This document shows, in pieces, positions 47,395-58,304 of a stretch of DNA of 64,000 bases. The translations under genes were made by a program, and so were the position numbers. This DNA is from Pararge aegeria. Lineage: Eukaryota; Arthropoda; Insecta; Lepidoptera; Nymphalidae. The notes below the pieces were generated by a model. It had not been told where the DNA came from. It did no database searches and saw only the letters and a program-made list of their open reading frames with translations. The stretch is taken from NCBI RefSeq assembly GCF_905163445.1, contig NC_053183.1, forward strand, positions 744,001-808,000. Reading direction: 5' to 3'. Within the stretch, counting starts at the first letter, position 1. Every line of letters begins with the position of its first letter.

Positions 47395-47520
47395 ACAGAA
47401 AACACTTTATAGCAACAAAACACTGAAGGGAAAGACACAAAGAGAAAAGTAATAGAACTCAGTACTAGAGTGCAAAGGCGGCCTTGTCACTAATAGTGAT
47501 CTTTTAAAGGCAACCCGAGC
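47395..47520 (-). mobile_element. Non-LTR retrotransposon 3' end (hairpin family)
   Basis: On +: AACACTTTATAGCAACAAAA, GCAAAGGCGGCCTTG, a compensated hairpin TCACTAATAGTGA (47487-47499), then GATCTTTTAAAGGCAACCCG. Truncated. Confidence 0.6.
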
Positions 47521-47933
47521 GTACGACGCCGACGTAAAGGTAGGAAGTGGATGGTGTATAAAGTAAAAAAATAAAAATAAAATAAAATAAACTTACATGA
47601 ACATACATACTATATAACGTATATACATTAGAATAGATATTTATGATAAATATATGTTATCATAAACTTACACAATACTTTATTACGTAAAAAATAGGCC
47701 CTAAAGATTGTCAACGTTCGCATCGTTCAGACTAGCAGAGGCTGCTCGATTTTTCGTGACCAATGCCAATGGCTAATACACTCAGCGTAGCCGTTCATTG
47801 TGATCTACTTGAACAAATGATATTAATGGCCCAATTGGTTCCGCCACAGCGTTCCTAATCACGACAAGGCGCTGTGGGCACGCCGCGTTTTCATTTGCTG
47901 TGTTTGTGGCTGTTGAAACTTCTCTATATTTAC

Positions 47934-48175
47934 GACTAGCTGTTTCCGCGGCTTTTTAACCCTTGTGTATCAATAAGTCACTTGCTAACTCATTAAAACA
48001 CTCACTACTTTGTAAATCCCGTGAAAACTCTTTATATACCCGGAATAGATAATATCCCATCTCCACTAGCCCAATCTATCTTTTTGCCAAATTTCGACAA
48101 GATCAGTGCAGTGGTTGAGCCAAACATGGTTAAACATAACAGAAACAGTTTTCTGATTTATCTGAGATATTAGCA
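47934..48175 (-). mobile_element. Helitron 3' part
   Basis: On -, the end reads GCCGCGGAAACAGCTAGT, the lepidopteran Helitron terminus (short stem, CTAG then T). The body runs to higher coordinates with CCAAATTTCGACAAGATCAG and GGTTGAGCC. The 5' end is unclear. Confidence 0.5.
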
Positions 48176-48519
48176 AGACTGTAATATTAACATTCCATAG
48201 AGAAGGTAACTATTAATAATAAAACGGTGCATATTGTTGTAAATTGTCAGGAATTAAAAGGATTACACACACAAAAATATCTCAACACCTTAACCGCTTT
48301 GGCTGTATGATGATGCTGTAGGCGTTCAGTAAATAATGTTAATTATATCAAAAAATCTAACCGAAATCATGACATCGTTGAAATAATAATTTATAGACTT
48401 TTTTGGTGTTTGTTGATGAATTGACATTCGTTTTGTCGCAGTGCTCTTTGTTCCAGAGCACGTCCGAGGAAATACTACCGACATGCTTATTTCTGCTGCC
48501 AACGCAAAGCAGCAAAATA

Positions 48520-49215
48520 TAATGATAAACGACTAAGACACCGGGAGGTATCTTCGCATCGTTCGTGTCCATGTAGGACTGAAGTGCATCCATAATGCAT
48601 CCGTATTTATATCAAAATACCCACCAACTCAATGTTATTAACATTGGTTATTAATCCCTACTAATATTATAAATGGCAATGTAAGTTTGTTTGTTACGCT
48701 TTCACGCAAAAACTACTTAATCGATCATCATAAAACTTTGTACACATCTTCTTGGAAGTGTTAGAAGCAATATAGGATACTTTTTATCCCGACATTAAGC
48801 TCGGTTCCTTTGGGGATGAAAGTGTTTGACGATTTTACACCATAACTCCGACATATTATAACCGATTTAAATAATTATTTTTGTACTAGAGGTAATTTTG
48901 CCCAAACTTTGTGTCTCTGTTGAATCTGATGAATGCGGTTGTAGATAGAGGACAGAACTTAGCGATACGGAATACTTTAATTTTTTTTAGAACTACAACT
49001 GAAATGAATGCCACATCAAAAAACAAAATCAAACGCAGACGAAGTCGCGGGCAACAGCTAGTCAAATATAATTTTAAATGTTTCTTGAAAACTATCTATT
49101 TACTAATTAATAATTATTAGGGTATTTGTAAAATCCTTATAAAATTTAATAAAACATCTGGCAAATATGAATTTATAGTTATCAAAAGGATATTGGATAT
49201 TTACCCACTTTATAA
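48520..49215 (+). repeat. Dispersed repeat F, split copy
   Basis: Left part 48520-48653 (AAACGACTAAGACACC, GTCCATGTAGGACTGAAGTG, TTATATCAAAATACCCACCA). Right part about 49155-49215 (ATCTGGCAAATATGAATTTA, TAGTTATCAAAAG). The Helitron lies between them. The copy at 47165 shows them joined. Confidence 0.5.
48654..49061 (+). mobile_element. Complete non-autonomous Helitron nested in repeat F
   Basis: Starts TCCCTACTAATATTATAAAT and ends CGCAGACGAAGTCGCGGGCA then ACAGCTAG, followed by T. The A/T host dinucleotide is as expected for Helitrons. 408 bp, no helicase frame. Collinear with 55811-56244. The flanks are the two halves of repeat F. Confidence 0.75.
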
Positions 49216-50984
49216 CATTACTGTAACAAATGTTATGTTGCGTTCCGGTGTAAAGGGCGCACCTACGCCTCAAAGGGCGGTACATTTTAAGACGTGTTCC
49301 TTGAATGCCCTGCCGAGTGTTACTTTGTTCATAAGCGATGGCTTTCCACTAAGGTACCAAGGTGGGCCGTTGGCTTGGTCCATCAATTAACAGTTAAAAA
49401 AAAGTTTAATTTAGAGATTTGCGTACAAGAAGCTTTACTTCAATCGCTTATATGTTGTTCCAGATGCATTTTTTTATGATATGAACATAACAGTGTATTA
49501 GGATCTCTTCTCATCTATGATATCCAAATTAATATCTAGTAGCTATATGAATTAGACCGAGAAATACAAATGTATTAATGCAATTTTCTTATGATTTGCA
49601 CGCTTGGGCAGGGATGAGTCGCACTTTCTCGCGAGTTGCATAATCTCTCGTAACAGCAGCATCCATCGAGACAGCGGCCATCTAATCCGAGATTGCCGTT
49701 GCATCGCAATTTGTCTTCCATCTAAAAACCCCTTCGAACTCTGATACTTGGATTGAGAAAATTGCACGTAATTAAATACATGGAAAATGAAGCAACAAAT
49801 AACCCTCTGGGCCTCTATCTAACCAACTAATAATAACCGGTGGTATAACACTCCAAAAAACAACCTTAAAGAAACGAAGAAATGTTTTTTGATTTCGAAT
49901 TAGAATTTGCTGATGTATTTTGTTTTTGTCTTTGAACGCATACATCTCTGGAACTACCAGTCGGATGTTAAAAAATCTTATTTGCATTTGATTTCGGAGA
50001 GGCCCCCTGGAGCATTGGTTATGGAGGTCCCGGGTTTGACTGCCTGCAGGAGCAACTTGGACTTTGTAATTTCTTTATTTTCTCTGCTCTGGTATCTATC
50101 TGGTTTCGGTCGTTGCTTGTTATCACTCTACCGATATCGTTCCGCTTAGCGATTCGCGATCAGTGAGTTTAGTAAACAGTATACCTTTTTAACAGTAAAA
50201 TTAACAGTAACCATTTGTGTCGATGATAATCTTGCTATAGAGTGGGTACGTACAACTTTATCTGATGCCAGATTAGGCCATAAATTGGTATTGCGGTAAC
50301 TCTAAGTTGTTCATAATTACAAAATAGATCTGATAAAGGTAGGTACATAAATGTTTATAAATACAAAAAATAAAGAACTAATTTGTTGTTTAAAAAATCG
50401 AAGGTCGTTGTGAAACCCTACAAAAAGCAAATTAACCAATAAGTAGTGAGTTATGTGCGGGAGAATTCAAGGTCGGCTTAGCGATTCGGTAAAAAGTATC
50501 GTTTTACAGTGTTCATTAAAAGCCGTAGTACGACAGCCGCGCTGATATTTTCGTAAACGATGACGTCAAATTAAACCGGACGGTTGTCCAGAAAACTGTG
50601 CAAACCTCTAATGTTGAATATTGGTTATAAGTTCAGTAACCTTAATAAAAGTTTTCTCGCTCGCATTTAAGGAACCGTTTTCGAGAATGGAAATACTAAT
50701 TGAAGATGGGAGAAAAGTGGATTTTATTTGCATTAAATCTCAAATTTGCCTGCAATTCTGTAGCTCGAGTTTTTGACCGAACGTATATAAAACAAAAATC
50801 ACAAGTAGCGACATTCGGTCCATTTTACTTTGACGATACGAAGTTTTATACTCAAAAGCGACTCTTCGAATGTTTACGGGACTCATGCCCGTTTTCATAA
50901 GACAATGCCTTAATAACGCCTAATCAAAGAAAATTCCTAGGAATATATTTACTTTTCACCAATCAATTCTAACTAGGCAACTAT
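49216..50984. other. AT-rich sequence, no firm feature
   Basis: Possible degraded transposon sequence around 49230-49400 (GTTCCGGTGTAAAGGGCGCA, GGTGGGCCGT), not classifiable by eye. A single TGACGTCA lies at 50561-50568. No supported gene. Confidence 0.4.
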
Positions 50985-51240
50985 ATACTATAGCATATAA
51001 CCTAACTTGTCTATGGGCCTTGCCACAGGGTGTGGTATTTTCTGTTTGTATCATCATATTTTTCATATGGATTTCCGGTTATTAAAAAAAATAAAACTAT
51101 TTTTTTCCGCCCCGTATCAGTTTAGGCCTCCCCTAAACTTTACGATCCACCGAATCGGTTTCGCAACTTTTGACGGTGCATAGCGCCGTTAGAAATCACA
51201 TTAAGAGTTCGTGAAACGTTTCTTTCTCTCTAGGAATCCA
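50985..51240 (+). repeat. Dispersed repeat, copy 2 of 2
   Basis: ACTAGGCAACTATATACTAT, ACTTGTCTATGGGCC, ACCGAATCGGTTTCGCAAC and TTAAGAGTTCGTGAAACGT match 24040-24270. Confidence 0.5.
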
Positions 51241-51423
51241 CTAAATTACTAGGCAGCCGATTCCAAATTTCAGTGAAAACGCAGCAGTCGCTGCGTCAAG
51301 CCAAAGCGTCTATTTAAGGTGATATATATTATTCAACACGCTAATCACACGATGAGATGGGACGTCAGAGCGACGTCATGCGTTATGCACGATTATGTCT
51401 CATCAATTAATGATGAAACGTGG

Positions 51424-51453
51424 ATCAGGCCATTAGTAGATTAATGGCCTGAT
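51424..51453. repeat. Perfect hairpin, 12-bp arms, 6-nt loop
   Basis: ATCAGGCCATTA (51424-51435) and TAATGGCCTGAT (51442-51453). Confidence 0.85.
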
Positions 51454-51839
51454 GACATTTTGTTTTGAGTGTACGCAGCTGTGGTCGAGGTACCGACCGG
51501 GTACATACAGAGCGCAGGTTCAATAACCTTAGGGATTACATGCTAACCTTACCTACTAAAGTAAGAAGAGATATCATCATCATATCTACGGGGCACGAGT
51601 GAACTCACACAATAAGAAGGGTTACGTGGTATATCCCCGTTTACATATTCCGAACGTTTATCAATCACCTCCAGCTACCTCAAAAAAATCACTATAGTTT
51701 ACATTAAAGACGACTTCAGTTGCTGTTATTATGTATTTATGATATGCTTTAGTATTTATTAGTTTATTATTTTTTAATATTTATTATATCATGTGTGTGT
51801 AATCTAAGTTTAAGTTTAAGAGTATGTAGTGATTCGTAT

Positions 51840-52020
51840 TTTTTTTTTATTACGCACAACCCACAGTTTGTTATCCTCATGCTTTCCTAAGGTAAGCCTG
51901 GCAGAGATCGCTACTAAGCGATAAGGCCGCCTTTTGTATACATACTGCTTCTGTTTGTGTTTTTTTTATTAACTTATGGTATACAAATAAAGTGTACAAA
52001 TGAATATTGATAATAATAAT
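51840..52020 (+). mobile_element. Non-LTR retrotransposon 3' end (hairpin family)
   Basis: + orientation: AAGCCTGGCAGAGATCGCTA, hairpin ATCGCT/AGCGAT (51907-51922), AAGGCCGCCTTTTGTATACA, CAAATAAAGTGTAC, then a short (ATA)n-like tail. It is followed at once by a tRNA-like sequence. Confidence 0.6.
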
Positions 52021-52026
52021 GCTTAA

Positions 52027-52094
52027 CCTGGGAATCGAACCTGAATTCGTGTTCCCAGTCTAACGTGCTTACCACTAGATCAACAAGGCAGCTA
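52027..52094 (-). tRNA. tRNA-like sequence (pseudogene or SINE head)
   Basis: On -: CCTTGTTGATCTAGTGGTAA, GCACGTTAGACTGGGAACAC, GAATTCAGGTTCGATTCCCA. A- and B-box motifs are good, but the acceptor ends do not pair convincingly. It joins the LINE end at 52020, which suggests a transposon-derived unit. Confidence 0.35.
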
Positions 52095-52429
52095 TGGTCA
52101 TAAAGAGTGATTAGTGTGCTTGCATGCGCTAGACTCTAGGTAATCTGAAAGTGTAATCTAGCCCGCGATCTATACTGAAACGAACACCGCGCGTGCTTTC
52201 GCAATGTCTCAAAACTGTGGCTAGTAATCTGATAGCCCACCATGTCGCTGCGGTGTGGCCGCACCCGCCTGCCAGCCTCACACGCGGTACTGTTACACGT
52301 GGGCATTGCGTTCACTCAAACTGCAACACACGTGGTTTTTTTTTTCTTAACTGTAGGTAAATATCGCCTGTAGACAGAACTATATTTCGCAGGGCATGCA
52401 AGGTACACGTCCTGCTATGTGAAGCGTAG

Positions 52430-52770
52430 GTTTTTATTCCACTGCAAGTTAGCCCTTGACTGCACCACTCACTTGGCGGGAAGTGATGATGCAGTCTGAG
52501 ATGGTAGAGGGCTAACCTGTTGGTAACTAATAAGGAGTATGGTAATCATACTCCTAATAAGTTTCTACGTGACATCGCACCGGAACACTAAATCGCTTAG
52601 CGGCACGTTTTGTCGGTAGGTTAGTAAATAGCCACGGCCAAAGCCTGCCACTAGACCAGACCATAGAAAATTAAGAAATTATGAATTTCCGAATTGCCCC
52701 TGCCGGGGAATCGAATCCGCGACCTCCTACTTGAATTCACAGCGCTCACCGCTGCGCCAGGGAGGTCGGT
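52430..52770 (-). mobile_element. tRNA-headed SINE (family S1)
   Basis: On +: TTATTCCACTGCAAGTTAGC, GATGATGCAGTCTGAGATGG, CGCTTAGCGGCACGTTTTGT, GCCACGGCCAAAGCC, GGGGAATCGAATCCGCGACC, TCCTACTTGAATTCACAGCG, CTCACCGCTGCGCCAGGGAG. The most complete copy of the family here. Confidence 0.8.
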
Positions 52771-52985
52771 TTTATGCCTCATTTCCCTTTTTTATACACC
52801 AGCAACCACGTCCTTCAGACCGGGGCACAGCATTGCAAAAATGCTGCTTTGCGGCACAAATAAGCACGGTGATAGTACTTCTGCTTACGGACCTGACAAG
52901 GATCTGTTATTGCGACTTCATGCTCATCTTAAATTTGGAAATTATTTAAACAGATTAAAAGCAGGCGTTATTTTGCGGAATTCCA

Positions 52986-53328
52986 TGATATGTTATGAAA
53001 ATAAAGCTTAATTTGCTATACCTACTCCGCGGAAAGCAGGAGAATCTGTTTGGTGTAAATTTATACTTTCTTCAATCCTTATATTCCACACCAAACAGAT
53101 CTTCGGCAATGTAACCTCTACGCAGGTTTCGTTACAAAACCGGAGCATCCTCAAGAGATGTTGACTTTACATTGAATAACTGTTAAAACAACTACACAAA
53201 CAGGAGATGATGACATTGCGCAAGATCTGTTTGATGTGGAGCATAAGGATTGAAGAAATTATAAGTTAAACCATACATATTCTTATGCGCGGAGTATAGC
53301 AAATTAAGGTTAATTTTCGTAATATAGT
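52986..53328. mobile_element. Foldback MITE, copy 2
   Basis: Left arm TTATGAAAATAAAGCTTAAT, TTGCTATACC..ACTCCGCG; right arm CGCGGAGTATAGCAAATTAA, GGTTAATTTTCGTAATATAG. Inner CCAAACAGATCTTCGGCAATG matches 13553-13905. The long inner stem of copy 1 is not intact here. Confidence 0.65.
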
Positions 53329-54339
53329 TTAAACAGTGGCTATACTGATATTTGCATATTTCATCTTGATGTTATATGAACTTGATTGAAAACCATTTAT
53401 ACGATGGAGTGCAATTCTCGTCTCTCGTCAGCGTTGGTAGTAACCCAGCTTAACAACTTATCATGAGGATGATGTCCAGTTCGCGTCAAACATTGTGTTT
53501 CTGCGTGAAACATTAATGACGTTAAATTCCAAAGTATAAAATCTTGTTATCATTCACAAACTCTTTTAAAGTTTGAATGGTTAAAGCCCCTTAATTCCGA
53601 GTAAGTACCTATCTCTTTGCAATCTGCGGCTATTGTTTGTAATTTCATACTTGATAATCGATTCGAAAATAGAAGGTTCTAATTAGATTAATTTGCAATG
53701 GGTTTGATTCGTCAATTTTCACGCATAGCATTTTATTGGGATTTTAGTATAGTAAGTCATCTCTGATCTAATATCAAAATTTAAACAAATAACAAAAACT
53801 TATTGAGTGCTAGTTATACGAGTATTTGAATAAATTTTTGCTTTGATTTCTGGAGCATGAGACTAGACAATAAATTATGAAAAAAAAAATATAAATGTAA
53901 ACAACATTTTATGGAGCACTGGCACAAATGAGTGATAGTCTATATAACTACATCAGCTGATGCGAAGTGCGAACTATAGGCGCCGCCATATTGGCCTCGG
54001 CTTCTCTGACGAGCGCCTGTCACTACTCTGCGGCCGACCGTCACGCGACATGCAACACACAGTCGAAAAAACCTGAGACGATGTAATAAAAGTTTCACTT
54101 TAAATTCACAGAAGGTATAATATTCCATATTATACATGTTGTTCACAATATAATGTACTTATATAGCGTATCAATATTTCCTCGTTGCACCTATATTGTT
54201 TCAGTTTGTATGTGTTTCCGAGTGTTTCCTTACACAACGCAGCGACCTTGAGGCTGCCGTGCGTTGGTTGACTGCCTCGCGACTCGTGGGCAGCCTGACT
54301 CACCAGATGATGCCTCCAGCCAGTGAGATGCTACCTCTA
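53329..54339. other. AT-rich sequence, nothing recognised
   Basis: No paralogue, hairpin or gene-like frame seen. Confidence 0.45.
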
Positions 54340-54650
54340 GAGTGCGCACTGCCCCGCTGGAGTTTATTAATTATTTAAGAATTTATAATTTATGTATTTT
54401 CTCTGGTCTAGTCTAGTAGGAGGCTTTCGCTGTGGCTAGTTACCACCCTGCCGACCAAGACGCGCCGCTAAGCGATTTAGTGTTCCGGTGCGATGTCGCG
54501 TAGAAACAAGGGAAGGTAGAAAGAAGGGTATGACTACCATACCATACTCCCTAACAGGTTATTCCGCTACCATCTTAGACAGCGTCATCACTTTCTACCA
54601 GGTGAGATTGCAGTTAACGGCTAACTTGTAACGGAATGAAAGATATAAAA
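54340..54650 (+). mobile_element. SINE (family S1)
   Basis: TCTGGTCTAGTCTAGTAGGA, GGCTTTCGCTGTGGCTAGTT, GCCGCTAAGCGATTTAGTGT, CCATACTCCCTAACAGGTTA, TTGCAGTTAACGGCTAACTT, then an A-rich tail. The head is degraded. Confidence 0.65.
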
Positions 54651-54699
54651 AAAAATCTGCTTGAATTGCCGCACAGAATTCTGTATCATCATCATAATT

Positions 54700-54965
54700 A
54701 TTAACCCATACACTCTTCTCTCAATACGAGAAGGTTATCGGTTGTAGTCCACCACGCTAGCCAGGTGTTGATTCGTAGACTCCACACGCATTTTAGACCA
54801 TGTAGGTATGGTTAACTCTCAGGCGCGATGCTTTCTTTCATCGTTTAAACCAGTGATATTAAGTTGTTTGAAACGCACATAACTCCTTAGTTAGAGGTGG
54901 GATCGAACTCAATTCCTCCGAAAGGAAGGCTGAAATCCAAACCACTAGGCTATCACAGTATTCAC
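54700..54965 (-). mobile_element. SINE (family S2)
   Basis: On +: AATACGAGAAGG, TAGTCCACCACGCTAGCCAG, TTGATTCGTAGACTCCACAC, GAGGTGGGATCGAACTCAAT, CCGAAAGGAAGG and CTAGGCTATCACAG. Confidence 0.6.
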
Positions 54966-55407
54966 ATAGCGTGCCACCAATATTATCATCAAACAAAGGA
55001 GCTGTATAGTACAAATAAGCAAGCTTACTCAATGGACGAAACTATTACGGTGAGGACAATGACTTTTGAAAGTTTTACAGATAAATTTGTACTTACACAG
55101 ATTTACTACTATAAAGTCCTTTGAGGTGAAAATAGTTTTTATCATACCTCTAGGTGTAGCAACATCTCACAGGCTTAAAGCTTTGTCTATCGACCTACAG
55201 GCGCATCTAAGCACTGTTAATTAGGCATTACCTCACTGCTGTATTGTACTCCGCGAATGGGAAGCGCAATTGCACAGATTAAGCATTCGCGATATCCATT
55301 CGCAGGCAGCGCCGATTAGTAACGGTGATCCGACGATCATTATTTTCTTACTCGCGACTTTGTCGATCTCGCTAGGGATTTGGTGATTGAGGTGATTTTA
55401 TAATTAA

Positions 55408-55510
55408 CTAGCTGTTGCCCGCGACTTCGTCTGCTTTGATATTGTTTTTTGATGTGGAATTAAATTTAGTAGTAGTTCTAAAAAAATTAAATTATTCATA
55501 TTTTAATTGT
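55408..55510 (-). mobile_element. Helitron 3' fragment
   Basis: On +: CTAGCTGTTGCCCGCGACTT, CGTCTGCTTTGATATTGTTT. Inverted relative to the full copy at 55811-56244, about 300 bp away. Confidence 0.6.
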
Positions 55511-55810
55511 TTAAAACGTTACTAACCTAGAAAAGTTAGTGTGCCCCCTAAGGTGGAGTCGAACTCCTATTAGTCCCATTATTTAGGTATAGAAACCTTT
55601 CTCTTCAATCACTCTATCTATTGCTCTAAAGTCAGTGGCCCAGTTACAATGATCTAAGCGTACACAGAACGGGAGCGACTTTGTTTTATATATGTAAAGA
55701 AGATACTTTACTTACATGCAAGTAGAACGAGTACGCCTAATAAATATACTTTTGCCTGACATATATTAGAAAAAATCAAACTAATAACGTATATACGACG
55801 TGAGAAGGAA

Positions 55811-56244
55811 TCCCTACTATCCCTATCCCTACTTCCCTACTTAATATTATAAATGTGAATGTAAGTTTGTTTGTTACGCTTTCACGCGAAAACTACTTAA
55901 CCGATCCTCATGAAACTTTTTACACATATTCTTGGAAGTGTTAGTGTTATATAGGATACTTTTTATCCCGACATAAAGCTCGGTTCCTTTCGGAGGGGGG
56001 ATGAAAGTGTTTGACGATTTTACACCATAACTCCGACAAATGATAACCGATTTTAATAATAATTTTTGTACTGTAGAGGTCATAATATGTGTTTAATTTT
56101 GCCCAAACTGTGGTTGGAGATAGAGGACAGAACTCCTCAGCGGAGAGCAGCAAATCCCTCATTTAAGGCTTAGCGATACTGAACAATTTAATTCCACATC
56201 ATAAAACACAATCAAACGCAGACAAAGTCGCGGGCAACAGCTAG
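55811..56244 (+). mobile_element. Complete non-autonomous Helitron with expanded 5' end
   Basis: Collinear with 48654-49061. The 5' terminus TCCCTACT is repeated about four times in slightly varied form (55811-55840) before TAATATTATAAATGTGAATG. The 3' end is GACAAAGTCGCGGGCAACAG, CTAG (56241-56244), then T. 434 bp, non-coding. Confidence 0.75.
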
Positions 56245-56245
56245 T

Positions 56246-56246
<1 letters not shown>

Positions 56247-56276
<30 letters not shown>
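56247..56276. repeat. (TA)n microsatellite
   Basis: Long TA run immediately after the Helitron end; a (CTA)n run follows at about 56364-56382. Confidence 0.85.
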
Positions 56277-56654
56277 GCAAGGAACTCGTCCTACTATATG
56301 CCGCACACAGAACAAGCATGGTAGTATTTCCTCGAACGAGCTCTGTCGCAAGAAGCTCTTCTACTACTACTACTACTACTACATAACATTATGGTAACAA
56401 GCGGCAAGATCCATGAGTGTGGAACACCAGGCCAAATATCAGTTTAGTAATGGCCATCCATGAGTTAACAAGGTGATGAAACAGGTCCGCGGACAACACC
56501 CAAAAATACATATAATAATGATACATATGATTGACGAATCGCAGCTATTTCGAATAAGACAGGATTTTTAACCTTATTTTTTTTTTTAATAATTCTCTTA
56601 TTATATTTATACAACATTTAACCGAATTACGAAATAATGTTGAAGGATGCATTA

Positions 56655-56935
56655 GTATATTTCATAAGGTAAATAAAACGCCCTGTAAAAATATTAAATC
56701 AAAGGAACCATATCAATTTTTCCATACAAGCGTATTAAAAACATAGTATATAAAAGTAATTCAAAACATTCTTAGTGTTTATTTATAACAGTGACAGGAG
56801 TCAGACGATTTAAATTTTGCATGTTAAGGCTGTATCTGATATCGTTCAGTTAAACTATGGCAGTGGTTTACTGAAAATCTATTAGGTTTTCGGTTTCACA
56901 GATAAGTCTCTGATATAAATAGTTTCCAAGAAACA
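56655..56935 (+). repeat. Dispersed repeat R
   Basis: TATTTCATAAGGTAAATAAA, CCTGTAAAAATATTAAATCA, GGCTGTATCTGATATCGTTC, CTATGGCAGTGGTTTACTGA and CACAGATAAGTCTCTGATAT match 15770-16100. Confidence 0.55.
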
Positions 56936-56949
56936 ATTAAAATCAAAGT

Positions 56950-57070
56950 TCATGACATTGAGTTGGTAGGTATTTCGATATAAATACGCATCCGTATTTA
57001 TATCGAAATACCTTACACTTCAGTCATACATGGACTCGAACGATGAAAAGATAACTCCCGGTCTTAGTCG
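56950..57070 (-). repeat. Dispersed repeat F, rearranged inverted copy
   Basis: Reverse complement of the F family (TTCATGACATTGAGTTGGTA, ACTTCAGTCATACATGGACT). The segment between these blocks is replaced by a second, inverted copy of the adjacent 21 bp, making the palindrome 56968-57013. Confidence 0.5.
56968..57013. repeat. Perfect palindrome, 21-bp arms, 4-nt loop
   Basis: Arms 56968-56988 and 56993-57013 around CATC; it lies in the inverted repeat F copy. Confidence 0.9.
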
Positions 57071-57239
57071 TTTATCACTTGCTATATCACCTCCTTAAAC
57101 TAAACATACCCGAGTATACGTTATGGTATTAATCCGAAGCGCTACAAGTTGCCCTCGAGAGACCTTAGAGCAACCAATATTAGCTTCTATCTAATTGAGT
57201 TGCCCTAAATATTAATCTAAAAAGTCTATATGGATAGAC

Positions 57240-57345
57240 TTTTTTTTTATTCCACTACAAGTTAGCTGTTAACTGCAATCCCACCTGGTGATTTGTGATG
57301 ATGCAGCCTAACACGGTAACGGGCTAACCTGTTTGGGATTTGGCA
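57240..57345 (-). mobile_element. SINE S1 3' fragment
   Basis: TTATTCCACTACAAGTTAGC, TGTTAACTGCAATCCCACCT, GATGATGCAGCCTAACACGG, GGGCTAACCTGTTTGGG. Confidence 0.55.
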
Positions 57346-57971
57346 GTTATATTAAATCCATAACCCAAATCGACTGGAGCAAAACTTTTTAACCCCCGAC
57401 CTCTTTTCCATGAGAAATTGTATGCTATATATTGCTAATACATAAACTTCGTCCGTCGCCCCACATTTCGTCATGAAAGTAACATTAAACCAATCTCGGA
57501 GCCATAGGGAAGCGGACGCGGATCGCTCGTCGCAAATAGTTTTATGGAGCTCCGACTGCGGCCGTTCCTTATTGCGCGCTCTCATTCCCAACTCACCCTC
57601 GTTTGCTCATTGTTGATCATATTCCCCGTACAAACTACTTCCCTGAGTTAAATTTGAATTACAGGCCGCGTACAGTACTGTTTCTTTTTATGAGAGTGGA
57701 AAAATCCTCAGTCATGGGCTTGTAGTGGAATAAAAAATTAAAAAAAAAGCTACTTCAAGTGTAACTATTAAACTTACTCTGATTAACTTGCTTAGCGATA
57801 AGGCCACCAAATTATTCACTCTACCTTATAATATGGGACATACACAAAAAAATGGGGTAAAATGGTAAAAAGTTTTTAAACGTTGGAAAACATTTTCAAA
57901 AGTTTTTAAACTTTTATTATCAGAAGAACTTTTAGTATCTAGTGTCTACTCGTTAGTTTTCATTGTCGTGT

Positions 57972-58172
57972 TTAAAGAGCGCGTTTCAACGTTAGGGCAG
58001 CTGCTTCAGTCCCCCTCATGCGTCTGCGCAGCTCGTGCGCCAACCAGCGACACTGAACAGAACCGGTCCGGTTGAACGTCCTTGCCATACACCCTGGCCG
58101 CGGACCGTTAGCTGTCCACCGCGTAGCAGCTGGCTCGTCACACCAAACTTTTATTGTAATTAATTCAATCAT
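57972..58172 (-). other. Unrecognised short open frame, possible transposon remnant
   Basis: The - strand frame is GC-rich relative to its surroundings and encodes an Arg-rich peptide ending LAHELRRRMRGTEAAALTLK-RAL. No start context or splice partner stands out. The style (TEAAALTLKRAL before a stop) is reminiscent of LINE C-termini but I cannot name the family. Confidence 0.25.
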
Positions 58173-58304
58173 GTGTGTTTATACGCGAGTATACTGTGTT
58201 AAATAAAAACTACCAAATATCTCTCGGCCTTGTAGTTCCTTAAAACTAACAACTTTTGTTCTACGGCTTTTCAAAATTCAGTATTAATTTATTTAATTTA
58301 TATA

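Noticed and set aside
52027..52094. Functional tRNA gene
   Set aside because: A and B boxes are present, but the acceptor stem does not close and it is fused to a LINE end; kept only as a tRNA-like sequence.
52694..53011. 105-codon + strand frame
   Set aside because: It runs across a SINE and into a foldback MITE; no domain and no gene context.
57352..57591. 79-codon - strand frame
   Set aside because: No motif or context; may be old transposon sequence but I cannot name it.
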